DNA of 18,045 nt from Candidatus Aminicenantota bacterium (GTDB taxonomy: Bacteria; Acidobacteriota; Aminicenantia; UBA2199): NCBI GenBank assembly GCA_023137075.1, contig JAGLQA010000359.1, positions 1-18,045 on the forward strand, written 5' to 3'. This document shows positions 7,075-15,296 of this stretch, piece after piece. A program made the translations under genes and the position numbers. The stretch's first letter is position 1. Each line of letters starts with the position of its first letter. The notes below the pieces were generated by a model. That model saw nothing but the letters and a program-made list of their open reading frames with translations. It ran no database searches and had not been told where the DNA came from.

Positions 7075-8142
7075 TTAAAATTTTTCTTTGACGATGTTAG
7101 ATTTTTTGCTTTCATTACCTTTAACATCCACGGCTGTCACGTAATAGGAATAGGTGGTCTCTTTCGATATTTTTATGTCCTTAAAGTAATTATCGTCAAC
7201 CTTGTCGGCGATGGTTTCAAAGTTATCAATCCCGGCCCGGGATGATTTCCTGTATATTTTATAGTGGGAGAGATCCCGTTCCGTAACCCGTTCCCAGGTT
7301 AAAAACAGGTGGTCTTTGTGTTTAAAGACAACCAGGTTTTGCGGCGGTTCGGGGGGGAAGATATCCGTAATTTTAACTGTCGCGATATTAGAGGGGTCAC
7401 TTTCAACGATGTTTGAACTGATGGTCGTAATATAGTAGAAATAGTTTCCGTCTATCCCGGTATCGTTGTCTTCAAAATATTCACGCAGAACCGTGCCTTT
7501 GTTCAGTTGGGTGAAACCCGCTTTTTTATCCGTCTCTTCCACTGTTGTTACTTTTCTGTAAACTTTATAGCCCGAGATATTCGGGATTTTTTTGTCCGAA
7601 AGGTTCAACTCCGGTTTGCTCCATTTGAGCTTAATAAATTTATTCTCTTTAAGAATTTCCAGGTTGTTTACCGGTTTTACCGGGATAATCGTTTTGATGG
7701 ATTCGATTTTGCTTAAGGCGGATTTTTTTTTGCCGTGGTAATACATGACCGCAAAATGGTGAGTTTTTCCATCTAATTCGTTTATTTTAAAGGGAATTTT
7801 GATAGAGTAGGCGTTGTCTTTTCGGGTGAGATCGTTCATCTTGCGTTTTTTTAACAGGATAGATTTTCGTTTGAACTTCCTGGCGGGAATCTCTTTATAC
7901 GCATAATAGATAAAGATTTTCGTTATACGTTCTAAGTCGGTTTTGGTCTCCTTATCCGAAAGATACTCGGGAAATACCCACTCCAACCGGGTAGCCTTCC
8001 CTGACTGGGTTAATTTAAATTGATCTACCTTAAGGGGTAATACTTCCGGTTCTAATTTTAGCGGGCCTTTTTTGCCACAGCTCCACAGCAGAAGAGGCAG
8101 CGCAATGAGTAATATGATGATTAACTTCGTTTTTTTTGCCAT
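7075..8142 (-). CDS. Lipoprotein with LptM-like N-terminus and FN3-type repeats
   Basis: This 355-residue protein has a short lysine-rich start, a hydrophobic segment (about 7-19) and the lipobox LLLWSC, so Cys22 should be lipid-modified. The residues just after the cysteine, CGKKGPLKLEP, match the LptM (YifL) type lipoprotein motif CGxKGPLxxP, but LptM is much shorter. The rest is about three fibronectin-type-III-like beta domains (roughly 40-150, 155-258, 265-355), with recurring NLEILKENKFIKLKWSKP, ISGYKVYRK, LVVFKHKDHLFLTWERV, LSHYKIYRK and SYYVTAVDVKGNES. It lies 11 bases after hslU, so it is probably in the hslVU operon. A periplasmic, membrane-anchored binding or scaffold role is inferred. 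Its mechanism is unknown. Confidence 0.8.
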   Translation of the reverse strand: MAKKTKLIIILLIALPLLLWSCGKKGPLKLEPEVLPLKVDQFKLTQSGKATRLEWVFPEYLSDKETKTDLERITKIFIYYAYKEIPARKFKRKSILLKKRKMNDLTRKDNAYSIKIPFKINELDGKTHHFAVMYYHGKKKSALSKIESIKTIIPVKPVNNLEILKENKFIKLKWSKPELNLSDKKIPNISGYKVYRKVTTVEETDKKAGFTQLNKGTVLREYFEDNDTGIDGNYFYYITTISSNIVESDPSNIATVKITDIFPPEPPQNLVVFKHKDHLFLTWERVTERDLSHYKIYRKSSRAGIDNFETIADKVDDNYFKDIKISKETTYSYYVTAVDVKGNESKKSNIVKEKF

Positions 8143-8153
8143 GGTTTACACTA

Positions 8154-9533
8154 CTATAATATATACTTGCTCAGGTCGGAATCCTGGACAATGCCTTCGA
8201 CTTTTTCCTGGACATAGCTTTTATCGATTGTTACCTGGTCTTTTTCAGTATCCGAGGCTTCGAAAGAGATTTCTTCCATCACTTTTTCCATAATGGTGTA
8301 GAGCCTGCGTGCCCCGATGTTTTCAGCAGTCGAGTTTAATTCTTCCGAGAGCCGGGCTATCTCTTCGATCGAATCGTCGGTATAAATCACTTCGAGTCCT
8401 TCCGTGCTGAGCAGCGCTTTGGATTGTTTGACTAATGCATTCTTCGGTTCCGTTAGAATGCGGACAAAGTCTTTCATGCTTAATGAATCCAATTCCACCC
8501 TGATGGGGAACCTGCCCTGGAGTTCGGGGATTAAATCCGCCGGTTTGGTAACGTGGAAAGCGCCGGCGCCGATGAATAAAATATGGTCGGTTTTAACCAT
8601 GCCGTACCGTGTATTAACGGTGGTGCCCTCTATGATGGGCAGCAGGTCCCGCTGTACACCTTCCCTGGAAACCATGGGGCCACCTCCTCCGCCTTCCCGG
8701 CCGGCAATTTTATCGACCTCGTCTAAGAATACGATTCCCATTTGTTCCGCTCGTTCGATGGCTGTCCTGGAAACTTCATCCATATCGACGAGCCTGTCTT
8801 GTTCCTCTTTCACTAAGTATTCGAAGGCCTCTCCCACGGTCATTTTTCTCTTTTTCGGTTTATTGCCGCCGAACATGTTGGGTACCATTTCGCTGATACT
8901 GATGCCGATCTCTTCCACACCGGAGGAAGAGAAAATTTCAAAGGGAGTGTTCGTCGTGGATTTTACTTCGATTTCGACGGTTCTGTCGTTCAATTTGCCT
9001 TCGTGAAATAATTTCCGTAGTTTCTCTTTGGTCTCTTTAAACCGGTTGTTTTCTATTTCTAACTCGGCTGCCGGGCCTTTCACTTTTTGTTTTTGTGGAA
9101 ACAGGATCGATAGAATTTTTTCTTCGGCATTTCGTTTCGCTTTTCCTTTATTTGACTCCATTTTTTCCGCTTTTACCAGATCCACGGCGATTCTCACCAT
9201 ATCTCGAATCATGGATTCCACGTCTCTACCCACATAGCCGACTTCGGTAAACTTCGATGCCTCGACCTTGATAAAAGGTGAGCCCGCCAATTTTGCCAAT
9301 CTCCTGGCGATTTCGGTTTTGCCTACCCCGGTTGGCCCGATCATCAGGATGTTTTTGGGGATAATGTCATCGGCAATTTCTTTGGGAAGCTGCTGCCTCC
9401 TGAACCTGTTTCTCAGGGCGATGGCGACGGCTTTTTTAGCTTTATTCTGGCCGATGATATATAGGTCGAGTGCTTTTACGATCTCTTTCGGTGTTAAGTT
9501 CAAATCCTTTTTTTTTTGTTCTAATTCTTGCAT
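8154..9533 (-). CDS. hslU: HslU, ATPase and unfoldase of the HslVU protease
   Basis: This 459-residue AAA+ ClpX-class protein recognises and unfolds substrates and threads them into HslV. Motifs are LTPKEIVKALDLYIIGQ at the N-terminus, Walker A GPTGVGKT (66-73), pore loop GYVG (99-102) in EVGYVGRDVES, an intermediate (I) domain (about 110-230), Walker B IVFLDEVDK (267-275), the sensor-2 region ENIGARRLYTIMEKVMEE, and the C-terminal tail DLSKYIL that docks in HslV. Two tandem ATG codons (9536 and 9533) overlap the hslV stop (ATGATG/TGA). The second is preferred because GAGG is 7 bases before it, although either start would work. A longer form starting at 9575 would overlap hslV by 43 bases and adds residues foreign to the family. 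Confidence 0.97.
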   Translation of the reverse strand: MQELEQKKKDLNLTPKEIVKALDLYIIGQNKAKKAVAIALRNRFRRQQLPKEIADDIIPKNILMIGPTGVGKTEIARRLAKLAGSPFIKVEASKFTEVGYVGRDVESMIRDMVRIAVDLVKAEKMESNKGKAKRNAEEKILSILFPQKQKVKGPAAELEIENNRFKETKEKLRKLFHEGKLNDRTVEIEVKSTTNTPFEIFSSSGVEEIGISISEMVPNMFGGNKPKKRKMTVGEAFEYLVKEEQDRLVDMDEVSRTAIERAEQMGIVFLDEVDKIAGREGGGGGPMVSREGVQRDLLPIIEGTTVNTRYGMVKTDHILFIGAGAFHVTKPADLIPELQGRFPIRVELDSLSMKDFVRILTEPKNALVKQSKALLSTEGLEVIYTDDSIEEIARLSEELNSTAENIGARRLYTIMEKVMEEISFEASDTEKDQVTIDKSYVQEKVEGIVQDSDLSKYIL

Positions 9534-10075
9534 CATAGCACCTCGATTGTGAATTTTTGGTTGGTATATATACATATATCGGACGCGATTTGCAGTGATT
9601 TTTCCACGATTGTCCTGGCATCTAAGTCGGAGTGACGTTTGAGCGCCAATGCCGACGCGTGGGCATAAGGACCCCCGGAACCGATGGCAAGGATATCCTC
9701 GTCGGGTTCGATAACATCTCCCGAACCGGAAAGAATAAAGAGTTTTTCTTCATTGGCAACGATCAACATGGCTTCCAATCGTCTCAGGATTTTGTCGGTG
9801 CGCCAATCCTTGGAGAGCTCGATGGCCGCCCGCTGCATGTTACCATTGTACTCTTCCAATTTTCCCTCGAATTTCTGGAAGAGGGCAAAAGCATCTGAAG
9901 TTGATCCGGCGAACCCGGCCAGTACTTTGTCGTGGTAGAGCCGCCTGATTTTTTTGGCCCCGTGTTTGAGCACCGTATTGCCTAAAGAGACCTGCCCGTC
10001 CGCCCCGATAACCACGGATCCGTTATGTCTGAGGCATAATACCGTTGTACTTCGAATTTTGTTGTCATCTTTCAT
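9533..10075 (-). CDS. hslV: HslV, proteolytic subunit of the HslVU protease
   Basis: This 180-residue proteasome-beta-type threonine peptidase forms the two-ring core fed by HslU. Alignment with known HslV places the catalytic N-terminal threonine at Thr10 (IRS-TTVLCLRHNG), so a 9-residue propeptide must be removed. GADGQVSLG, HGAKKIRRL, GFAGSTSDAFALF and GSGGPYAHASALAL are family blocks. Its TGA overlaps the hslU start. The predicted promoter places the mRNA 5' end on the A of this ATG, and there is no Shine-Dalgarno, so a leaderless transcript is likely. Confidence 0.97.
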   Translation of the reverse strand: MKDDNKIRSTTVLCLRHNGSVVIGADGQVSLGNTVLKHGAKKIRRLYHDKVLAGFAGSTSDAFALFQKFEGKLEEYNGNMQRAAIELSKDWRTDKILRRLEAMLIVANEEKLFILSGSGDVIEPDEDILAIGSGGPYAHASALALKRHSDLDARTIVEKSLQIASDICIYTNQKFTIEVL

Positions 10076-10081
10076 CTGGTC

Positions 10082-10110
10082 ATTCTATTCTTTTTTATTG
10101 CTTTAGTCAA
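10082..10110 (-). promoter_or_regulatory. Promoter of hslVU, predicted leaderless
   Basis: On the minus strand, TTGACT (10105-10110), a 17-base spacer and TAGAAT (10082-10087) are followed by GACCAG and then the hslV ATG. The expected start of transcription is the first base of the start codon. It is divergent from, and about 35 bases away from, the plus-strand promoter at 10145. Confidence 0.6.
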
Positions 10111-10144
10111 ATATGAATTTGGGGGAAAAAATGAACTTTATATT

Positions 10145-10173
10145 TTGACAAACCGATTTTCAAGTGATACAAT
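10145..10173 (+). promoter_or_regulatory. Sigma-70-type promoter of the M16 peptidase / murGJ / mraY operon
   Basis: A perfect -35 TTGACA (10145-10150), a 17-base spacer and -10 TACAAT (10168-10173) give a predicted leader of about 40 nt ending in GGAG (10211-10214), six bases before the ATG at 10221. Confidence 0.75.
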
Positions 10174-10220
10174 GGCTTTTTTTTAAATCGGAAACCTGGT
10201 AAGAAAAATTGGAGTTACCT

Positions 10221-11498
10221 ATGGTAAAAAAAACCCTGTTGGATTCGGGCCTGGTTGTAATCAGCGAGTACAGACCGGAATTCCCCTCTTTTTCATTAAG
10301 TTACTCGCTCAGGAGCGGGTCCAGGGCAGAAGATAAAAAAAAAAACGGCATTCACCACTTCATCGAACATATGATGTTTAAGGGGAGCGAAACCTATAGT
10401 GCAAAAAAAATTGCCGACATATCGGACAGGTTGGGCGGCCGGTTGAATGCCTTTACCGGTAAAGAGATTACCCAGTATTATATTAAAGTCATCGATGAGA
10501 AGTTAAAAGAATCTTTTGACTTGCTGACGGACATCGTTATGAACGCACGTTTTCCCGGTGACGAATTCTTGAAGGAGAAGAACGTCGTTCTGCAAGAAAT
10601 AAACGAGTCGGAGGATGATCCGGATACCTTCGCCTTCGAGAGATTCTATGAAAGCGTATTTTTGAACAATGGTGTCGGTTTCCCCATTACCGGGAACGAA
10701 GATTCCGTTGCCGGCTTCGACAGGGAGATGGTGTACGATTTCTATAAAAAGAACTACGTACCCGGCAAACTGCTGCTGTCAGCGGTGGGCAGTATAGATC
10801 ATGATGAACTTGTCGAATTGGCAAACCGGGCATTTGCCGCGTTCCCGCGGAAGAGTCCCGAAGATTTTTCATTCTCCAAACCACGTTTCAACTTCAAATC
10901 CTTCATAAAACGGAACTCATCTTTGAAACAATTATACGTGATTATCGGTTTTGAGGGCATACACACGGCCTCTCCTTTAAAATACCGGTTCATGATTATG
11001 AATGATATCCTCGGGTCCGGTATGAGTTCCAGGTTATTCCAGAAAATCAGGGAAGAAAAGGGCCTGGCTTATACCGTGAATTCCTTTGTGGATACATACC
11101 TGGAATGCGGTATTCACCTGGTTTATGCCATTATCGAACCCGGTAAATCGGCGGAATATTTAACAGCCGTAAAAGAAGAAATTATAATGTTGAAAGAGGG
11201 CGGTATTACGGAAGAAGAATTAAACCGGGCAAAAGATCATATCAAATCTTCCGTCGTATTGGGACTCGAAGGCAATGTCTCGAAAATGAGATTTAATGTG
11301 AACCAGGAATTTTTTTTAAAAAGGGAATTGCAGGTCGAAGAGATTATCGAAAATATCGAAAAAGTCACCAGGGATGATATTAACCGGCTGTGTGAAATTT
11401 TTTTAAACTTGCAGGAAACATCCGTCTTTTTTTATGGAAATATTCCCGAAAGGGAATTTTTAAGTAAACCGGGGCTTAACGCCTTCGATTTTTTGTGA
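10221..11498 (+). CDS. M16-family zinc metallopeptidase
   Basis: This 425-residue protein of the insulinase/processing-peptidase family has the inverted zinc motif HxxEH as H46-F-I-E49-H50, within NGIHHFIEHMMFKGS. The third zinc ligand is Glu126, in EKNVVLQEINE, 76 residues downstream. A second, inactive M16 half follows, with SSLKQLYVIIGFEG and the typical RLFQKIREEKGLAYTVNSF. The length equals single-unit bacterial M16B enzymes, which usually dimerise in the cytoplasm or periplasm. No signal peptide is visible. The ATG at 10221 is chosen over the TTG at 10209 because GGAG sits six bases before it. It is the first gene of the operon with the lipid II fusion, 18 bases upstream of that gene. 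The reason for this pairing is not known. Confidence 0.92.
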   Translation: MVKKTLLDSGLVVISEYRPEFPSFSLSYSLRSGSRAEDKKKNGIHHFIEHMMFKGSETYSAKKIADISDRLGGRLNAFTGKEITQYYIKVIDEKLKESFDLLTDIVMNARFPGDEFLKEKNVVLQEINESEDDPDTFAFERFYESVFLNNGVGFPITGNEDSVAGFDREMVYDFYKKNYVPGKLLLSAVGSIDHDELVELANRAFAAFPRKSPEDFSFSKPRFNFKSFIKRNSSLKQLYVIIGFEGIHTASPLKYRFMIMNDILGSGMSSRLFQKIREEKGLAYTVNSFVDTYLECGIHLVYAIIEPGKSAEYLTAVKEEIIMLKEGGITEEELNRAKDHIKSSVVLGLEGNVSKMRFNVNQEFFLKRELQVEEIIENIEKVTRDDINRLCEIFLNLQETSVFFYGNIPEREFLSKPGLNAFDFL

Positions 11499-11504
11499 TA
11501 TACT
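11499..11504 (+). promoter_or_regulatory. Possible internal extended -10 promoter for the murG-murJ fusion
   Basis: TGATATACT (11496-11504) is an extended -10 element (TGnTATACT) overlapping the stop codon of the M16 gene. The -35 region at 17 bases (TTAACG, 11476-11481) is weak. Transcription would begin near 11511, 0-6 bases from the fusion's start codon, resembling the leaderless design of other genes here. Confidence 0.35.
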
Positions 11505-11516
11505 AATTTTTTGAAA

Positions 11517-14500
11517 ATGGAAAAAAAGAGAGTTGTATTCACCGGCGGCGGTACCGGCGGCCACGTTTACCCCAATATCGCAATATATGAAGAATTACGG
11601 GAAAAATATCCCGGCTCGTCATTTTTATATATCGGGACCAAAAAGGGCGCTGAGAAGAGAATCGTCCGAAATATTTCCCACCCCATCGAGTTTATCGATG
11701 TCCGGTCGAAGGGGATCCCGCAAAAGATAAAAAGTGTAGGAACCCTGGTTTCCCTGTTCTTCATTTTTTTAGGGGTGGTGAAGAGTTTTTTTCTCTTGAG
11801 AAAATTTAAACCGGACATTATCATCGGGAGCGGTGGTTATGTGGCGGCGCCTGTTTTAATTGCCGCTTCATTCCTCAAACTGAAAGTTTTCATTCATGAG
11901 CAGAATGCCGTACCGGGACGTTTGAATCGGTTTATTTCACGCTTCGCGGCAAAAATCGGCGTTTCTTTCGCGTCAACGGCGAATTTTTTCCCGGAAGAAA
12001 AGGTGGTATTTACCGGTTATCCCTTAAGGAGATCGATTAAATACAGCCGGAACACGAATATAAAAGAGAAGTACGGGATCCCTGAGAAAAATAAAGTTAT
12101 TTTTATTTTTGGCGGAAGCGGCGGGGCACGAACCATCAATACGGCGGTTGCCGAATTGATCCCCGTGTTTTTATCGATGAAAAACCTGACTGTGATATTG
12201 TCGACCGGGAGGGGGTATTCGAAAGAGTACAAGGCCTTTGACGATACGATTAAGATATTCCGGGATATCGGCGTGCCGCCCGAAGTGGAGGGCAAATTAC
12301 TCGTAAAGGAGTATTTTGACAATATCGATGAGATATACGCCATCTCAGACTTAGTCGTATCCCGGGCCGGGGCCGGTACCATCAAGGAGATTACCACGTT
12401 AGGGATTCCATCGATCCTGATTCCGAAAATCGATCTGCCGGGGGATCATCAAATCCTGAATGCCCGTGAGGTGGAGAAGGCCGGTGGTGCGAGAATCGTA
12501 TATGAAGAGGTTCGCTACCGGGATAATAGAAGGACGATATACGTGCCTGAGACAACGCTGCTGTCGGTTATTCGGGAGGCATTATATGACAGCGACATGC
12601 TGTTCAATATGAGGAAAAACCTGAGAAAAATTGAAAAACAGAACAGTTCCGAGTTGATACTCAAAGAGATAGAACAAATTTTTAGAGGAAAGGAGAAAGC
12701 GGATGAACAGCAAATTAAAGTGTTTTATCTCCATTCCTTGGAGAGTGAAAAAAATATCGAGCTGATTTTTAATTCTACTTATATAGGCAGTTCGGTGTTA
12801 TGCGATTTATACCTGGATGATGTTGAAGATGATGTGTTAATCGATTTAAGGTTGATTAAGGATGGGGAGAAAATCATTGTCAGGAAAAAAAAGGGTAGCG
12901 CCGCCCTTAATGGTGAAGAAGTAACAAAATGGGCTGAGATAAATGAGGATGACCGGTTAGAGATCGGTGAAAAAACTTTTGTCCTGAAGAGCTATTTCGA
13001 AAAAGTAAAAAAAGTTCATATTGAGAAAACGACTTCTTCAAAAATATTGGGTTCCTCCTTCGGCATTTTGATATCCCGGTTGTCAGGATTGTTCAGGTAT
13101 ATTGTTATCGCCGCGTATTTCGGGGCCGGAAGGGTCGTCGATATCTATGCAGTGGGATTAACCATCGCTCATTTCATGAGGAGAATTCTCGCTGAGCATG
13201 CTTTGGAGAGTGCTTTTTTACCTATTTTTTCGCGGCTGTTTCACCGCAGTTCGAGAAAGAGAACCTGGGAAGCAGCCTCTTCGATTACCAATTTTACCCT
13301 GTTGTTGTCACTCCTATTCACGGTCTCCGGGATACTGCTCGCGCCCGTGATTATCAAGACCATTTTTTATCCCTTCCTGGCAAAAGGCATGATACAGGAT
13401 ACGATAAATATGACAAGATTATTGTTGCCGTACCTGTTTTTAGTAACCTTTGCCTCGGTTATTACCACCTATCTGAAAGCCTTTAACCGGTTTGGAGTGG
13501 CGGAATCATCATCCATCTTTTTCTCCCTGGGAGCAATTATCGGGATAGTCGCACTTCATTCCACCGCCGGTTTATTTTCCATTGCCTATGGGATTTTATT
13601 CGGCGGTTTTATGCAAATTATATTTCTTTATCCCTTTATCGCGAGGATATTTAAAAATAAAACCATCGGATTTTCCTATAAACCGGTCATCGAGTTTACC
13701 GGCGCAGCAGCCAAAAAATATTATTCGCAATTGCTTCCCCTTTCACTTGATGTGATTATGGCCAGGATAAATGAAGTGGTGAGTTTATTTCTTGCATCCG
13801 GGCTGAAGACCGGGTGTATTGCCTTTCTTAGTTTTGCCTTGACGATCTTCAGGTATCCCTTTGCCATGATATCGCGGGCCATCAATAGTCTTGTATTGAA
13901 GGAATTTTCAGATAAAGTTGCCTTTTTCGATAAAAAGAAGACCAGGCGGTTGTTCATCGACGGTTTAAAGGCCAATATCTTTTTATTAACGCCTATCGCG
14001 ATCCTGATGATTGTGCTGGCGGAACCCATTGTATCGTTAATTTTTGAGAGGGGCAGGTTTGATTCTTCCCAGGTGAGCGCCACTGCTTACGCCCTGCAAT
14101 TTTATGCCCTGGGCCTGGTAGGGTGGGGCATCCATTCCTTTACGGTTAAAATATTCTCCGCCAGGATCAATGTCCGCACCTCACTGTGGTTGAACTTCAT
14201 GATGCTCCTTACCAATATCGGCTTAAGTTACTTCCTGGTGAAAACCTCTTTGGGATATGCCGGGCTGGCCCTGGCCACATCCATCTCTTTTCTTATTTTT
14301 GCATTGGTAAGAATCGTTGTGTTAAAAACGAAGCTGGAAGATGAGGAAATATTGATAAAATACAGGGAGGTATCATTATCTTTTTTTAAAACTCTCTTTT
14401 CAGCGTTTTTAATGGTGATTGGCCTGGTTCAGGCCAAATTCATTTTCAAGGGAATTGACTTCAGTTCATCGAAGGTGGTGGGAAATATCGTTCTTTTGAT

Positions 14501-15296
14501 CTCGTTGTCTTTTATCGGAATTTCAATCTATTTTCTCTCTTCTTTGATGTTAAAGAATGCACAGGTGTTGATTTTTAGGAAAAAAATCCTGAATAATGCG
14601 AACAAAATACCCATATCGATGCTTTCTCCTTTTAAGTTCTTTGAAAAAGTATCGCAAGAGAGCGATAAGTTCAGGGACGATTATTATTACAAAATTAACA
14701 TTTATATATCCAGCCTAAGCTGGGAAATCAGGAACGTGGGAATTAAACTGGTTGGACTATTTAAGGATAAAAGCAAGGCCGGTTACCTTATCGATATTTT
14801 GCGATCGGGAACGGAGAATGGATTTGTCAGGCGGAACGCGCTGAATTCGTTGAACCGGTTAAATACCTGGAACCCGGAAGTCAAACAATTGGTAGTAGCC
14901 CTGCTCGACGACCCCTATTACGAGGTGAGAGCCGGGGCGCTCGATTTACTTTACCATCACAGTTCGGTCAAGGATTACAACGATTATAAAAATATAATAC
15001 GCAAAAGATTCAAAAAATTTTCCCTGGAAGAGAAGTTAGCCGGTTTAAGATTGGCAGCGAAGATCGGCAGTAAAGAGGACGTGGATTATTTCGTGGAATT
15101 CTCTTTGGACAGCAATTCGCTTATCAGGGAAGAATTGCTTAAATTAATATACGGATTTTACAGGAGAAAATTGTTGACTGTGGAGGAAGTGAAAGAATAC
15201 ATCGGTGGTGTACTCATTACCTCAAATAACCTGAATCCTGAATTCGAGCTTAAAAGCATCATAAAAAAAATTTATAAGGAGATTGAGAAAGGATGA
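11517..15296 (+). CDS. MurG / FHA-like / MurJ / HEAT-like fusion: lipid II synthase and flippase in one protein
   Basis: This 1259-residue protein joins two steps of the peptidoglycan lipid cycle. Residues 1-385 are a full MurG (GlcNAc transfer from UDP-GlcNAc to lipid I): GGGTGGHVYP (10-19), GSGGYVAAP (105-113), HEQNAVPGRLNR (127-138), GGSGGARTIN (199-208), SRAGAGTIKEI with Glu291, GDHQILNA (309-316). Residues about 399-490 resemble an FHA domain (YIGSSVLCDLYLDD ... ALNGEEV ... DDRLEIGEKTFVL) but lack the Arg, Ser and His that read phospho-Thr. Residues about 505-1015 are a 14-helix MurJ with Arg521, Arg527, Asp542, Arg555-556 and Glu560 at conserved places. Residues about 1020-1259 are HEAT-like helical repeats (EVKQLVVALLDDPYYEVRAGALDLL). 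Both soluble ends would face the cytoplasm. The frame is unbroken. ATG 11517 lacks a Shine-Dalgarno; TTG at 11511 is an alternative. mraY overlaps the stop by 4 nt. Confidence 0.93.
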   Translation: MEKKRVVFTGGGTGGHVYPNIAIYEELREKYPGSSFLYIGTKKGAEKRIVRNISHPIEFIDVRSKGIPQKIKSVGTLVSLFFIFLGVVKSFFLLRKFKPDIIIGSGGYVAAPVLIAASFLKLKVFIHEQNAVPGRLNRFISRFAAKIGVSFASTANFFPEEKVVFTGYPLRRSIKYSRNTNIKEKYGIPEKNKVIFIFGGSGGARTINTAVAELIPVFLSMKNLTVILSTGRGYSKEYKAFDDTIKIFRDIGVPPEVEGKLLVKEYFDNIDEIYAISDLVVSRAGAGTIKEITTLGIPSILIPKIDLPGDHQILNAREVEKAGGARIVYEEVRYRDNRRTIYVPETTLLSVIREALYDSDMLFNMRKNLRKIEKQNSSELILKEIEQIFRGKEKADEQQIKVFYLHSLESEKNIELIFNSTYIGSSVLCDLYLDDVEDDVLIDLRLIKDGEKIIVRKKKGSAALNGEEVTKWAEINEDDRLEIGEKTFVLKSYFEKVKKVHIEKTTSSKILGSSFGILISRLSGLFRYIVIAAYFGAGRVVDIYAVGLTIAHFMRRILAEHALESAFLPIFSRLFHRSSRKRTWEAASSITNFTLLLSLLFTVSGILLAPVIIKTIFYPFLAKGMIQDTINMTRLLLPYLFLVTFASVITTYLKAFNRFGVAESSSIFFSLGAIIGIVALHSTAGLFSIAYGILFGGFMQIIFLYPFIARIFKNKTIGFSYKPVIEFTGAAAKKYYSQLLPLSLDVIMARINEVVSLFLASGLKTGCIAFLSFALTIFRYPFAMISRAINSLVLKEFSDKVAFFDKKKTRRLFIDGLKANIFLLTPIAILMIVLAEPIVSLIFERGRFDSSQVSATAYALQFYALGLVGWGIHSFTVKIFSARINVRTSLWLNFMMLLTNIGLSYFLVKTSLGYAGLALATSISFLIFALVRIVVLKTKLEDEEILIKYREVSLSFFKTLFSAFLMVIGLVQAKFIFKGIDFSSSKVVGNIVLLISLSFIGISIYFLSSLMLKNAQVLIFRKKILNNANKIPISMLSPFKFFEKVSQESDKFRDDYYYKINIYISSLSWEIRNVGIKLVGLFKDKSKAGYLIDILRSGTENGFVRRNALNSLNRLNTWNPEVKQLVVALLDDPYYEVRAGALDLLYHHSSVKDYNDYKNIIRKRFKKFSLEEKLAGLRLAAKIGSKEDVDYFVEFSLDSNSLIREELLKLIYGFYRRKLLTVEEVKEYIGGVLITSNNLNPEFELKSIIKKIYKEIEKG

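Noticed and set aside
8404..9006. 200-codon open frame antisense to hslU
   Set aside because: It is a mirror of the highly conserved hslU frame, with serine-rich composition and no known fold or ribosome site.
11511..15296. The MurG-MurJ fusion as a sequencing or assembly artefact
   Set aside because: The frame stays open through a folded-looking FHA-like linker of about 90 residues, and no MurJ start codon with a ribosome site is seen at the junction. A frameshift would normally fuse the domains directly or leave nonsense sequence. Reads would be needed to exclude it fully.
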